Positions 11,901 to 25,200 of a DNA stretch of 64,000 bases are shown here, piece by piece. Within the stretch, counting starts at the first letter, position 1; each line of letters starts with the position of its first letter. The translations under genes and the position numbers were made by a program. This stretch comes from Membranipora membranacea. Taxonomy: Eukaryota; Bryozoa; Gymnolaemata; Cheilostomatida; Membraniporidae. The stretch lies in the NCBI GenBank assembly GCA_914767715.1, contig OU612065.1, positions 10,728,001 through 10,792,000 on the forward strand, in the 5' to 3' direction. The notes beneath the pieces are model-generated. The model was not told the origin of the DNA. It did not search any database and saw only the letters and a program-made list of their open reading frames with translations.

Positions 11901-14029
11901 TGTTTGGCAGCCAATGGAGCACAGAAAAATGTATTTACATACAAAAACTCCTTATTTGTAATTCAAAACCCCTTGTTCTGCTCAAATGTGCATTCTAAAT
12001 TGTAGTTGTGCATCTCCAACAAGAAATAAGACAACTAACAGAATTGCTTGTGATCTGAAAAAAGCTGATTTTGTGAGCAGTTGTGTGCTCCTACCTCTTG
12101 GTTAGTGTTTCAATTGTCCAGATACTCAAAGTGCGCATGTGCAATAAGGATGACCTTTGACTTTAGCTTGTTATTTTCTAACAGCCCAGCTTAACACTTT
12201 TATTACCATATCCGGTTATGGTAGTAAAAGTGTTAAGCTGGGCTGTTAGAAAATAACAAGCTAAAGTGCAAAGGTCATCCTTATTGCACATGCGCACTTT
12301 GAGTATCTGGACAATTGAAACACTAACCAAGAGGTAGGAGCACACAACTGCTCACAAAATCAGCTTTTTTCAGATCACAAGCAATTCTGTTAGTTGTCTT
12401 ATTTCTTGTTGGAGATGCACAACTACAATTTAGAATGCACATTTGAGCAGAACAAGGGGTTTTGAATTACAAATAAGGAGTTTATGTATGTACATACATT
12501 TTTCTGTGCTCCATTGGCTGCAAAACAGAGATCAGAAGTGTATTATCCCTTTAAGCTAAGATAGTTATAAAATGTTTTGACATATTAATCACTCACATTG
12601 CAGAACTCACTGATACTCATATTGTCTTCTAGATCTGAGAACTGACTGAATACCTCAGACAATCTAGAAAGGAAAAGTAACAGGGTAAAGGAAACCTACA
12701 GATTAAGAAATGAACCAAATAGCAGTTGTAAGGCTAATATGCTTTACTAATCATTGATGAGTTGAGCCTAATGTAAAATAGTGTTGTTGGATGAAAAAGT
12801 CTCAGCATTATTAGATTGACCCATGGACTTAATAATAAACCTAGACAGGACACTATATACAGCTGAAGTGAGACACTTAATTGTGGGACAATGTAACGTC
12901 ATTGGAGGGTGTAGAAGCAATGATGCTATCATTGATTTACTGTCCATAATCAAGGCTTTTTGTTCATGACTCGATCAATTTTGAATTTGAAAATTGCTTT
13001 ACAACCAGCAGCATCTTGTTACCAGCCTGCTGCTGTTTCTTCTTCAAAAAAATTTATTTTAGCCTAAAATTAGTATCAAACTCTTCAGGACTAGCTGCCA
13101 ACTCTATCGTAATTTTCAAACACAAAAAACAATCAAAATTGATCGAGTTATTGACAAAAAACCTGGATTTTGGACAGTAAATCAATGATAGCATCATTCT
13201 TCTACACCTTCCAATGACGTTATGTTGCCCACAATTAACCACTCTGCCTGCAGGATAGCCTTGTGACATAGTCTATCTCTGCAGCACAGCAGTGGTGGCG
13301 CTGCCTTCCATCAAGAAATGCAACTCCCAGGGTTCAAGGTTATGAGTTATCAAAACCAGTGTTCCGCTTGAGCCCAAATATTTCTAAATTATGGGTTTCC
13401 ATTGTTTTCCCAAGTTTGGTACTCAGACTAGGTGAATTAGTTCAAACCCTATGCTGCAGAGACGAACGTATGCCTCAACAGTTCGCACATGCGGAGACTG
13501 GCAATTAACTGCCTCAGTGATTCAATGCTTATGCTCAATATAGTGTCCTGTCAAGGTTTATGGATTGACCCAATTGTTATTATTTTACTGGGCAAAATGC
13601 GCTGACTGAAATGTTGATTGTGTGGACCGAAATCAAATGCATGATGCGGTTTTAATAATAAGCGTGAATTCAGCCTAGCGTTTAACTTGATTTCCAGACC
13701 ATTATTTCGATAGAGAAATCTGCAAGTTTTTTAATGTCACCAAATTTTCTTCACCAGGTATGATATTTGCAGAATCAGAAGGCAGGATAAAGTTCATAGT
13801 GCAAAAGTAAAAAGAAACAAACAAACCTTTCATACGCTTCAGAGTCCCTTAATGATCCTTCAATAGCTGGGATGCCAGAAGGCAGAGACTCGTTACCATT
13901 CTGGAAATGGCGTGCCAAACATTGAATGTGTCGTAACTTCCTTTGTGGCCCATCTCGTCTGACAATGTTCATTGTATTATGACCTGACAGAAATCTGCCA
14001 ACACTTTTAAGCAACATTTTCGTTCCCAT
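5452..14029 (-). CDS. GLS: Mitochondrial glutaminase, kidney-type-like, with C-terminal ankyrin repeats
   Basis: Hydrolyses glutamine to glutamate and ammonia in mitochondria. Thirteen exons in transcript order: 14029-13827, 12663-12597, 10886-10771, 10423-10294, 10072-9993, 9285-9030, 8735-8622, 8295-8245, 8126-7950, 7738-7639, 6732-6546, 5975-5835, 5554-5452. They join in phase to 574 residues plus TGA. Order: basic presequence (about 1-45), EF-hand-like helical region (65-150), glutaminase domain (about 173-460), ankyrin repeats (480-570). Predicted catalytic Ser213 and Lys216 (SCSK) are present, with Tyr176, Asn262, Glu304, Asn311, Tyr337, Tyr389 and Val407, which match human Ser286, Lys289, Tyr249, Asn335, Glu381, Asn388, Tyr414, Tyr466 and Val484 by alignment from memory. 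An in-frame TAG directly precedes the chosen ATG. The amino end is shorter than in human KGA. The last exon is the ankyrin-type end; I saw no GAC-like alternative tail. Confidence 0.93.
9030..9285 (-). CDS. GLS: GLS exon 6, catalytic Ser-Lys exon
   Basis: This 256-nt exon carries the nucleophile motif PFCLQSCSK (Ser213, Lys216) and the substrate-binding Asn262 in [10 protein letters not shown]. The preceding codon, split across the intron, reads Met199 where vertebrate enzymes have Arg (QRHSTGD against QMHSIGD here). Both splice sites are canonical (TTTTGTAG / GTAAGT on the minus strand). Confidence 0.93.
11431..11523 (-). repeat. tRNA-derived SINE-like head in a GLS intron
   Basis: On the minus strand there is an A-box-like segment (TGGCGTTGCTGAATGGTTAG) followed about 50 bp later by a B-box-like GGGTTCAAGTC. 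The order and spacing resemble a Leu/Ser-type tRNA, but the acceptor stem does not pair, so this is a SINE head or tRNA relic and not a functional tRNA. Confidence 0.55.
11874..12554. mobile_element. Near-perfect 680-bp palindrome flanked by TTAA (foldback MITE)
   Basis: Two arms of about 340 bp are reverse complements with only scattered mismatches, meeting at CCGG (12212-12215) with essentially no spacer. Both ends read TTAA then AGGGATAATACACTTCTGATC, or its reverse complement. TTAA target duplications are typical of piggyBac and Kolobok families. No transposase is encoded. It lies in the intron between GLS exons 2 and 3 (minus strand). Confidence 0.85.
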
Positions 14030-15172
14030 CTAGTTAACAGAAAATCCTCATAGCACCCTGTCAGTAACAAAAGAAAATCATATGAGAGAATTTTGTTGAC
14101 AATATTTTATATCGTTGGAGGGAAACCGCTAACAGACACCGACAGTTTATTCCAAGCTGGCTGCAATGAACTCCCTGGAAGACGGAAGTTCATTGCTGGC
14201 TGTCCCCTGCGATGCCTCCTGCCAACCAATACACAAGGCGTGAATTGTTATCTATGGCATGACATCTACCTATCTATAACAGAGATCATCCGTACCCAAG
14301 AACCCAATGAAAAACATACTGGGAGTCCTTTCAACAAGTGATAATGTGTACAGAGAGTTCATGCTGGTGTTATTGTTGTCAATCAGTTGAGTATGGTGTT
14401 CAAAGCAGCAGCATGATGAGTGCATTATATTGGCTGACTGATGAATTGTTGATTAGCAAACTAACTTGGTTGATGTGCCCCTTGGACTGTCCAAGGAAGG
14501 AGATAGACTTATTAGACCTGCTTAGACACACTGATGATGATAGGCAGGCAGTACACATACCCTAGTAGTAGTGCACACTGAGACACATTCACCTCCAGAG
14601 ACTGGGGGCCTGGTTGGTGAAGATGATGAGAAGTAGCGCTGAGTTTGAGCCTCCCTTGTCTGAGAGTGTAGATCAAGAGGAGTCCTATGAATTATATGTG
14701 AGAGCCCTCTAACCTACATAGTATTATGTCCTCTCTGGTTCATCACTGTGGATATTGTTTGGGTCAAATTGGTTTCTGATTGGAAAAAGTTGTATGCAAT
14801 AAGCTTAGCCACAGTTATCACTAGTATGTTACCAACAAATTGCCTCACCTGTTAACAGGCCCCCACCTGTGTGATATTCTGGTTCTAAAACTAAATGAAG
14901 TCCCGCCTACTCAACATTGAGCTCCGCCTACAGAATGATTTTGCATATCGAGTCTGAGTTTTGTCCAATGGGACAGGGCAACACTTGGACTAGAGCCAAT
15001 CATGTTCCAGTTCCTCAGAGATGATAGCAAACCAATGTCGAAAACTTCTTAGAAATCATCTCATATTAACCTTGACATTGTATGATCACTTATATAGATT
15101 TTGCAACTTGTAGAAGATCTATCCAGGTTTCCCCACAAAATAATTCCTCAAAATGACATAAAAGACTGGGAA
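14030..15172. promoter_or_regulatory. Shared head-to-head 5' region of GLS and DMXL
   Basis: The 1,143 bp between the two start codons hold no supported coding exon. Both genes point away from it, so it must contain both promoters unless there are distal 5' UTR exons. Around 14900-14985 there are two GC-type elements (CCCGCCTAC and CTCCGCCTAC) and a CCAAT box (GTCCAATGGG). Open frames at 14093-14341 and 14338-14565 show no family resemblance and are probably chance. Confidence 0.5.
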
Positions 15173-17432
15173 ATGAACAGACATCAAATACTCACTGGTG
15201 CTGTCAACTCTGGAGACTCTGGCTACAGTGTTGGAAGTGTAGAAGGAGTCCATTTCACTGTAAGTTGAGTTTAGTAAAGTTGTAGAAGAGGGTAATACCA
15301 AGGACTAGGAGTAAAAGACTCCTTCCTTGGTAATACCTTGGTGACCTACCAAGGAAGAGAAGGCCAGTGAGTAGGTAGACTTTTACCATGGGCCCCAGGG
15401 GATCATGGATAGATAGTATGTACATCATGTCATCATTTGTTGTCACCATCATACAAATCTTCAGACACAACATAATGATAACTGCATGCCATGATTGGTT
15501 GTGGCTGGCTAGCATGTGGACCATCAGAACAAGGAGTCCAGTATCACTCCTAAGTCAATAACTTGACTAGGCTAAATAAAAGTCATGGGCCCCTTGGACT
15601 TACATGTCTTTACTTTGCCAATGTCCAACGGGTGGTTGATAGTGGACATTGGCAAAGTAAAGACATGTAGGTTCCAGGGGCCCATGACTTTTACTTAGCC
15701 TAGTCAAGTTAGTGACTTAGGAGTGATACACTGATACTCCTCCTTGTCCTGATGATCAACCAATCATGGCATGCAGTTATCATTATGTTGTGTCTGAAGA
15801 TTTGTATGATGGTGACAACAAATGATGACATGATGTACATACTATCTATCCATGATCCGCTGGGACTTACATGCCTTTACTTTGCCAATGAACAGTATCA
15901 TTCATTGACAAATTAAAGGCACATAAGTCCAAGGGACCCATGATGATACTATCATATTCACAGCAATTCAAAGAACTAATCTAATACCTTGGTCATACTA
16001 TAGCTATCTACATTGTCAGGTAGGCTAAGTCATGAAGCACCCACTGTAAGTTTCTCTTTTTGGCAGTTGGTACTTAAGCAAAATATTGTTTATTGAAGAC
16101 TACCTTTTGCTCACACCAACATGGAAAGTGACTATTATAGTGATAGCATACCTAATTATTGCACTACTTGCATTCATGGAAATTAACAGGCCAAGTTTGA
16201 AACAGATTGAGTTGAAAGTTCAATCATTTAGAATGCTTTGTCTGATTGTGTCTCACAACATAGGCCTATGGTCACAAAGATATCCCAACTACTATACTAG
16301 TTGTGATGAGATTATAAAACACAATAATAGCAGAACGTTTGTTGGCGAGTGTGCCATGAATGCACATGTCCACATTTTTAGCATGCCCTCAGTCTAACAC
16401 ATGGAATTTAGGAGACTTACAGTCATAGGGTTCCACATTTCAAACCGAAATAAACCCCCAAGGTTTAGTAGTTTCACTGTCAACTGCAATTTCTGGCTTG
16501 CGTCAAACAGACTTTGTGTCATTTTCCGAAGTTATCAGGACACCATATAAAAGTATTGGCTCATACTAATGTATTAAGACTAGGAAACTATTTGAAAGTC
16601 TATAGTCTTGGCAAAAATTCATTTAATGTGATCAATGACGATGAAGCAAGAGTATATACCTAGTTTGACCTCATCTGTGTTCAAAAGGTCTTTTTGGTAG
16701 GTACATGATCATCATGCTGTAAAGGAGCAGTGTATGTAAAGTATATAAGATATACCGCATCTGTCTGTAATGCAGATGGGGGAATGAGATTGTTATGCAA
16801 GATTTGAAATAAACTACTGCACAAGTTTTCTCGTATTGTTTTGTGAATAAATGACCATTCAAGTTGATTTTCAATAGTTGCTCTGTTTTTCTTTTCAGGC
16901 ATACGCTGCAGGTTGTGATATAGTCATTCTAGCCAGTGATTTCCAAAGAGTTCAGATAATACCTGGCGCTACTCACGGGAACATCCAGATAAAATGTGTG
17001 GATTGCAGCTCAGACACTGGCAAGGTCAGTGACCTTTATATTTACAGTAATTGTGCTAATTTTCCATAACAGAAAAATGATTTTCCAGTTTCCAATGCTA
17101 CCTGTACCTTTAACTTGTCATGGAGGTGACAGTCACATTTATTCCTGTGATATGATGGAGGAATTAAGCTAAGACTATATAGGAGGGGGAGTCTGTAACT
17201 ATCCAACTACCAATTAATTAATTTTTTGTCAAACCTCACATCATTGTTGACTTTCATGACTGATGTCATCAAAACCTCTACATAGCAAATATTGTGATTG
17301 ATGATCTGATAAGCGGTGTATTTATTGTGTGTTGTGGTTATGATTTCAGATTGCAGCGAGCTACGATCAGCAGGTTCTGATATTTGAGCCAACTCCATTA
17401 CTTCATCACACAAGCACACATGTAAGTTCTGA

Positions 17433-17478
<46 letters not shown>

Positions 17479-20400
17479 AATCCACTGTGATGTCTTCCTG
17501 TGAGAACATATATCATGTGTATGGATATAATTGCAAGATTTTCAGAACCTGAATAGTTTTTATAAATATTCTATGGTATTCAAAAGCCTACTGTGGTGCT
17601 CAACTTGTTACAAAGAGTAGTTGAAACTTGAAACCCAACATTTTGTTATTTTTTTTATGTAGAAGCTAGACTATCAATGGTACCAGACAGCATCATTAGA
17701 TTGTGACGGACATGTTAATACCCTGTCATGGAACCTTGAGGGGACCAGGCTGTTAGTTGGAGGAGAGAGTATACAGTTATGGCAATCACCTGAGGAAGGT
17801 GATATAGCCGATCATCAAAGATCTGATGTAGGATTCACGTTAGGTGCTGTCGACCAGACTGACCCTGAATGGGCCTGTATATGGCGAAGTGGATCTGCCA
17901 CTCCTGTCTATCATCTCAGGTTTTCTCCTGACGGACTTCTTTTCGCATCTGCCAGCAAGGTAACCAATTAACAATTACCTAAGCATATCCTCACTGATAT
18001 TCACATGTCTTGTTCGGAAGATTTTGTCGAATTGTTTCGCTCTATTGATAGAAAATTCCAGGTGGATATTAAGAACTCATTGACTCATTGAGTAGTTCTC
18101 TCTGAGACAATCATGATTTGGCTCAGCAATAGTGGAAGACAGGAATATGACTCTGCGTTAAGACCTGTGGGCTCAAAAGTGTAATTTTGTTTGTTCTTTT
18201 CCGCTAGCGGAAGACCATTGATCCGCATGTGAATTTATTTTCATTTGGGTTTTCTAAAAGTTTATATATCAGTTAATTTAAAAAATGACTTGTTTGGGTT
18301 TCAATTGGTGATGTACAGCAGGATTGAGGCTAGTGGATTTGAAATTAATTTGTGTGTTGGCTTGTTTATCAATATTATTCCCATACTGTTATCAGTCAAG
18401 TTTTGGTATCTTAGAGTAATTTTGTGTTGGCTCCCTGGTTTATGTAATGATCATAGAGTTGTCTCCCCATGTGAATAAAATTGGGCGGAGCCAGACATAC
18501 ATATATCTGATAATGGAATCCTAGTGTTCAATTGTCATAGGCAATCACCAGCCGAAATAGCTCAGTTGGGAGAGCGTTAGACTGAAGATCTAAAGGTCCC
18601 TGGTTCGATCCCGGGTTTCGGCAAGCACACCGATCCTGGTAGCTGGTACAATTTTTGTGGAGTAAATTTACTTTTGCAATCTACTGATATAAGCATTTGA
18701 TTGTTATCGCAGCCCCTTGGTTTGTGTCGGAGCACCTTGCTTGTGACATTGTGTAGAAAAACGATCTTCTTTAAGTTATGACTTACTTCCATGGACACCT
18801 AAATAACATTGTGTCATGATAATAATGACTTTCCATCATAATATAATTATTCTGTATTGTTATGACTGTCTATTGTGAATTTTTGCCATCAAAGCCAAAG
18901 GTTCAACAATTGGTACCAATCTGATTTTCGGTATACATTCAGTCTAAAGTTGAAATTCTTCTTAATATTTACAAGTTTGGTGCTCGCAAAGGTCAGATAC
19001 TCTTTGTTGTGAAGATATGTCTATGCAAGCTGCGAGGTTTCAACCCATCGAACTACTTTTTACATTTTTCAAAATGATTTTTTATGATATAATGTTGTCC
19101 TGAGTAGACATAAATGAGATGTATTTTTCTCTCCAATCGGTGGCTACGTTAAGAACACCTGTGAATACCCCAATATCAATATGTGATGACATATTCCAAT
19201 CTATATGGCATATTCCAATCTATATATCTTCTGCCAGTCAGCTCTAAGAATTTGCAGTTAGAGTGATATACATAAACTAAAATTTATGCTGTTTGATCCA
19301 GAACACTGTGCTTATTATCTAGGTAATAAACCACTGACAGCTTTTAAAATGCTTTTTCAACACATCCCAATTCAACATTCAACACAATCCTGAATAATAT
19401 GATACATTACAGTGTGACAGGCTTGTAAAGGTTTGGTATGAGAATAAGAAGAGTCAGCTGCTAAGAGGAAGTGGGTACGAGGATGAGGTGGAGGAGCAGC
19501 TCGATTACAGCTTCTGTTACATCGCACATCCTGCTCCTGTTATAGACTTCTCATGGAGACGCATCAGTAAATATATGCCAAGGTATGTTATATCTACAGG
19601 ATGTAGTGCCTGAACGATAACTCTGTATTGAAAGGGAGTGAGTTGGCACAAAATGTAACTAATTGCACTGGATTTTAACACTTGTCGTGATGAAAAGCCA
19701 GACTTGAGTACCTCCTTTGACTGGTTGACATAATCACAGAGTAAGGATTTATCCTTACTCTGTGACATAATCACAGGTTTTGGACAGGAAGAGCTGTCAA
19801 TGATGATGAGATATTAAATAGTCTACAATTATTTGCTCCATGATGACATTGTGATGGTAGTAAAATATGGCTTTATATATATGCTTGTCATATTATGGTA
19901 TGCCATCATTTGAATCGTTGCAGGGGAACAGTTACGAATGTATTGATGACATGGTCAAACGATAACATATGTCGGCTGTGGAGTGAGACTGTTCTCCCTG
20001 ATGATGGTCTTGTTGATGTACAGCAGTTCGATCTGAAGGCACTACAGGATCCAAAACTGAATGCAACCCGCCACAAAAATAAATTTGTCCACAAACTTAG
20101 TCATATCAGGTAAGAGGTCCTTATTATTCCCATCCGGTCATATGAATATCTGATAGTTACCTGTCCTTTCTGGTCAGATATTGTTATCTGCATTTTCGGC
20201 TCCAATTAAACCCAATAGTTGAAAAGAAAATGTCCCTAATCTACCGATTGAGGTGACAACCATCCTCATCTGGTATATGACTGCTTACGATTAGTACCTG
20301 CGTGTATCATGTAGGCCCATACTGCAGCCCTCCTCAGCTCTTCCCCGTAGCGCTACTGTACTGGTCTATTTTGTTTATTAGACATGCTATGCACAAGAGG

Positions 20401-22204
20401 CGGAAACATAAGAAGGAGGGGAGATCTCAGGGTTTACGGATCACTGCCTTATCATCGACGGAGAGCACCCATGATTTCCATAAGTACTGGATGCAGCAGA
20501 ATGGCCTTACTCCTGTACTGCACTTCCATCTTGCTGCCTCAATCAACCCGGACACAGGTGAGACCATCAGTGATAGGCTGCTTACAATGGACCAGTTTTT
20601 ATCTAACCAAATTGACTCTGATTGACCCTGTCGTAACATTCTGTAATCAGGTACAATTAAAAGACTGAGTACCTTGATGTACCGCTCTGGCTACATGATT
20701 TCGATTTCTGTAAACCTGTGCTAAAATTTGAATTAGTGTGGACCTTTTGCGAGCCTAGGAGCAGCAGTCATTCACTTAAAATTTCACTGCGTGACTTCAC
20801 ACCAGGCCCAACTAAAATGGAGAGGTTGTTTTAGGAGAGGGACATCACTCCACAGGTAGAAATATGGTGTGCTATGAGTAGATATGGAATCCCCTAGTTA
20901 CTGTTAGCTGATAATATTTGTTTGTGTTTATTAGTAGCTTTTTTGTCACACTCCGATGTTGATCCCTTGTGTTCATATTTTGTGAATGATCATGTTGTGT
21001 AGCATTATGAAAGTTTTGTAGCACCCCAGTAAGGTCAACATAGTTATGCATGTCAATGTAAACAATAGTTTTGAACATGTTCCTTATTAGATATAAGCCT
21101 GATGATACAATATAGAGTAAAACCAGAGACTGTGTATATATTATTATATATAACCAGACTAGTTGACTCTGAGGGGATAGCATAGTTTATTGGCCAGACA
21201 CAGTCAGTAGTGTTTGGGTAGGTGATAGATGTGTACCAGTAGTTTATGCTGTTGCAGATGGAGCATCCAGTTGTTATTGCTGCTAACAGCCCGTATCCAG
21301 CCATTTTACTATAATTGTTAGGAGTTTTGTTTAAGAATTAACTCCTAATGTGAAGTCGTAGTGCTCTACATGCATATATACATACATACATACATACATA
21401 CGGGTATAAATCTTTGTGCCTTTGTATCGAGGATATGAGGTAGTTACATAAACCCCTTGAGCTCGGATAATTCTCAATGAGAAATCTTAGATAGAGCTGC
21501 TGGTACCATTAATAATCCGAAGTTTACCTACTGAGACACATAATATTGTCTGTTATATCTAGCTTTGTAGGTGTCATTGGTTTATTTTGGTTGCAGTATA
21601 ATAATATGCACTAAGCTAAGACCCAAGTGACCAAAATAGGGCTTAGATTTTCAATGATAAATATTCAGCCAATAAAACATGTTTTCGCAGAGCATGTCAT
21701 GTTTTTGTTGATGTTAAAAGCAGTGTATTACGTGGGTTCTGTGGATGTCATTTTGTTGAGAGCAGTTTTCTAAATTGATCAAGTGGTAATGAACTTATTC
21801 CTCCTTTCATGACAAGCCTGGTCGCCCAGTACAAAAAGATCAAAACATATCCAGCTGTCATGTGTACAAAACATGCATCCTAAAAATATCACTATATGTT
21901 TTTATTGCCATTACAAGTCTGTTAAAAGGCCAGAATCTAGAATTGAATAGCGTAACCCCAGGATTCCCGTGTTCCAGCCTCTCATCACTGATTAAAACTG
22001 TGTTGGTTTTTGCAGATATACCTCTAAACCCTTCGTCTAAGTCATCATTTGACAATGGATTTATGGTGCACTGGCTTAATAATAAAGAGTTACAGTTTAC
22101 GGTTGAATCCGAGAGACTTATGAACGATATTAATCGTAAAAGTGCCTGTCCAGACGAAGCTTATCATGATGGAGCCGATACACCATGTGATGATTCACAA
22201 CCAG
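15173..22204 (+). CDS. DMXL2: DMXL exons 1-8: N-terminal WD-repeat propeller
   Basis: Exons 15173-15259, 16899-17024, 17350-17421, 17663-17959, 19413-19582, 19924-20109, 20382-20557 and 22016-22204 encode residues 1-434. WD-type blades are visible as GGESIQLWQ, FSPDGLLFASASK, LVKVWYE and NICRLWSETVLP. They are followed by the conserved LHFHLAASINPDTDIPL and MVHWLNNKELQF. The initiating ATG is chosen because the next 29 codons match the family N-terminus and end at a consensus donor (ACT then GTAAGT). The nearest upstream ATG hits a stop after two codons. Confidence 0.9.
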
Positions 22205-25200
22205 GTGAGCCTCACACAAGCCTTGTGACCAGAGGCATGTGGTATCTGCTACTCTGCTACTCAACGGCCACCTCACAAATAGTAGATTGTTGAAACGTCG
22301 CTTCCATAATCTTATATAGATTATAAGACTTGTTTGCCCTTGAGAATTTACAAGAACAACAACTCCAAAATTGAACACTACTGGATAGCTCAATTCCCAA
22401 TGTTAATGCAAAAGCAACCTTGAATAATTTGTACTTCTCGGATAATTGTGTTGGAAAATTTAGATTTTTATAAAATCAGAAGTCAAAGATAATTATATTG
22501 TTATTTTTTCAGGAGAAAAGAAGAAGGAAAAGAAGCATTTTTGGAACAGGATATCCTCTCACGCAAAATTACCATCTATAGACAGTGATAGTGATGTAGC
22601 TAGTACAATTATGGGTCACCACAGTCAGAGCGCCATATCACTAGATCAATGGTCACAAAGAACTCAGTCTAGTATGGGCACCGGTGTACATCTCGAGGAG
22701 AGTGCATCCACCAACTCCTTTACTAAAGTAAGATAACTAGTAAAATATAGGCCTACACTATTAACCTTCCTTGTTCAGTATTCTTTGTTTTTGACTCCCC
22801 TGTGTTTTACATGTTTTCGTAGGATATCCTTTTGCCTCTCACCCACAGTGATTGTATTTATATGTATTGTTAGTGTTTTTGAACATTTGTTGGTGTATTC
22901 CGTTTTCTTCAAACCAGTTGATCAATTTTAGACTCATCACGTTAGATTTGACGACAATCCAAGTATAATAGACAGCAAGGTAACCTAAAAACCGTGAAGG
23001 GTATTCAGCAAGTTATTGTCACTTTGTTATATCTATTTATTCTCGTATTGGAGGTCAAAATTTTGATCTAAAGCACAATAGACTTTTCTCTAATGGTGAC
23101 AGCTAGGATTATGCTCTGGGTATGCGGGTGGAATCATTATACTCCTTAGTAATTACCTTACTTTGTATCATTCATTCACTTAGGCCATCAAACTAAGGTC
23201 ACCAAAGTGGTCCAAGGGTTTTTCACACATAAATTGTCTAGCAATATTTGACTTTGATTTCTCGATTGAATTGTTTCACTCCCCAGTTCTTTTTCTTCGC
23301 AAATTTGCATGTTCTGCATGAGATGTGAGCCTTTCAGCACCCGGTCTAGCTATCTTTCATGTCGGTTTGTGTCATTTTGTAGCTCTGTTGGTTTAGAGAG
23401 TGCCCAAATCTGCACAAAATTCCCTTTGTTTCGCCCCAGGGTGACTTGTTTTAAATTTCACACAAATTCCTAAAAAAGCTATTGCTGGCTTTGTCTCATT
23501 AATTTTTTTAGAGAATCGCCCTACACGGTTTCATTAACATCCCGATCTTGATAATTGAGATGTGACCTCTCAAAAACCAAATTGTGCATAAATTTGCCAC
23601 CACCATACTAATGTCTAGGGATTTCCGTTCCCCACATAGTGCAGTGCAGTGTCACTTTATAGTTATTGGTTTTGCTGTAGATGTCAGCTAGCCTAGATGA
23701 TACATTTGACAGAAGTATTGAGAGAATGCTTAAGGATTGGCACAACTCTCCTGATGTTCTGTTCAGTATTCACCCAGCTGATGGCAGCCTTCTCGTCTGG
23801 TAAGACTACATATATTATCAATATGTGATTTCGTGTTGAAAAGTATGCAACAGTTTACTCATAATAACACAGGTAATGTACTGAACTTATGGGTGATCAT
23901 GCATTTGGGCTCAGTCCCCATAACCATTTTATCGGGCTGCTCTTCCTTCCTTCCGTTTTTTTATGTGACATATAGAGTCTTCACATTGTGTATTGCAACA
24001 ACACTGGAGTTATCCCCTCTTTGTTGTGTAGTTACCATTACCACTATGATGATTATGGGTTATTGCACATCTCTCTCCCTTTAAGGTGATATGTGATTGA
24101 TAATCTTGCATTCAGGTCTGTAGATTATCTGGATGAGATAGAGCCAGGCTGCTTCAGACAAGCTCAGGTTACTTTCAGCTCTCGTCTACCTCATGTTATA
24201 CCTGTGGGTGATGCTATGAGTATGTCACCTAATGTGATAACATACAGCGCTAATAGTCCTCTGGATATACTGCAACAAAGTAGGTCGTCTGGAATATTGT
24301 ATCACATTTAAGTTCATGATGACTTGTAACTAACCTAAACTAAAATTCAAGTATACCTGGTAGACCCAAGATATCATATACTGATGTACACTGACTTATT
24401 ATTATATAGACGGTGGCAGTGGAGGAATGGAGAATAGCCAATCTGCTTCAGCTCTCTCCTCACAAAGTCAGGCGACTCTCAACACAAAACAGCAAAATAC
24501 AGGAGGGCAATTCAATATGCTGCCATATGTCTATCTGCTAACGAAACATCTCAATGGTAGTCTCAACCTTTGGAAGGTTTGTGAAGCCATGCTCTCTGTA
24601 TTCATTTAATGCATTCTCCATGATTTAATGCACTGCACATTGAGTTAGACTTTTATGTGCAGGTATGAATCATACATATATAAGTGGTGGGACACACAGC
24701 ATGGCTATTCATAGAGTAATTCAACTGGTGTATAAATTTGTCAGACTGACTCTCGTGATCTGACTGGGCATGTAGATCACTGAAAAACTAGGCTATCATC
24801 ACCACAAAGCAGGTGTCGTAAGGCTAAGTATGCATCATGCGTGACTTGAATTTGCGCATGTGCAAGAACAATGAGTTTAGTTTGGGTTCTGATTGCAACT
24901 TTGGAAAGGGGAAATGGGATATCCCCTGCATAAACTGTCAATCAAAATCAGCTAATAATGACAAGAGAGGATAACTATTAATAACAAATCCGCATGCTTT
25001 GGGGAGTATGTCACCAGAGCAGGTATCCAATCTGATGGCTTCGGAATTCCGAGACTCAATTTTGCAGAGATCAGCTCATGCCCAGAGCTGAGCATGCGCA
25101 AAATGTAAATTTGTATCAGTATTCAAATCCAGCTACAAATTTGGTAGCTTATATAGTATCAATAAATTGAAATAATATTAGTAGGCTGTAAGGTAGTATA

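Noticed and set aside
14093-14565. Two open frames of 75-82 codons between GLS and DMXL
   Set aside because: No motif, no splice support, located in the shared promoter region.
17207-17509. Arg-Glu repeat protein on the minus strand
   Set aside because: Produced by the CT microsatellite.
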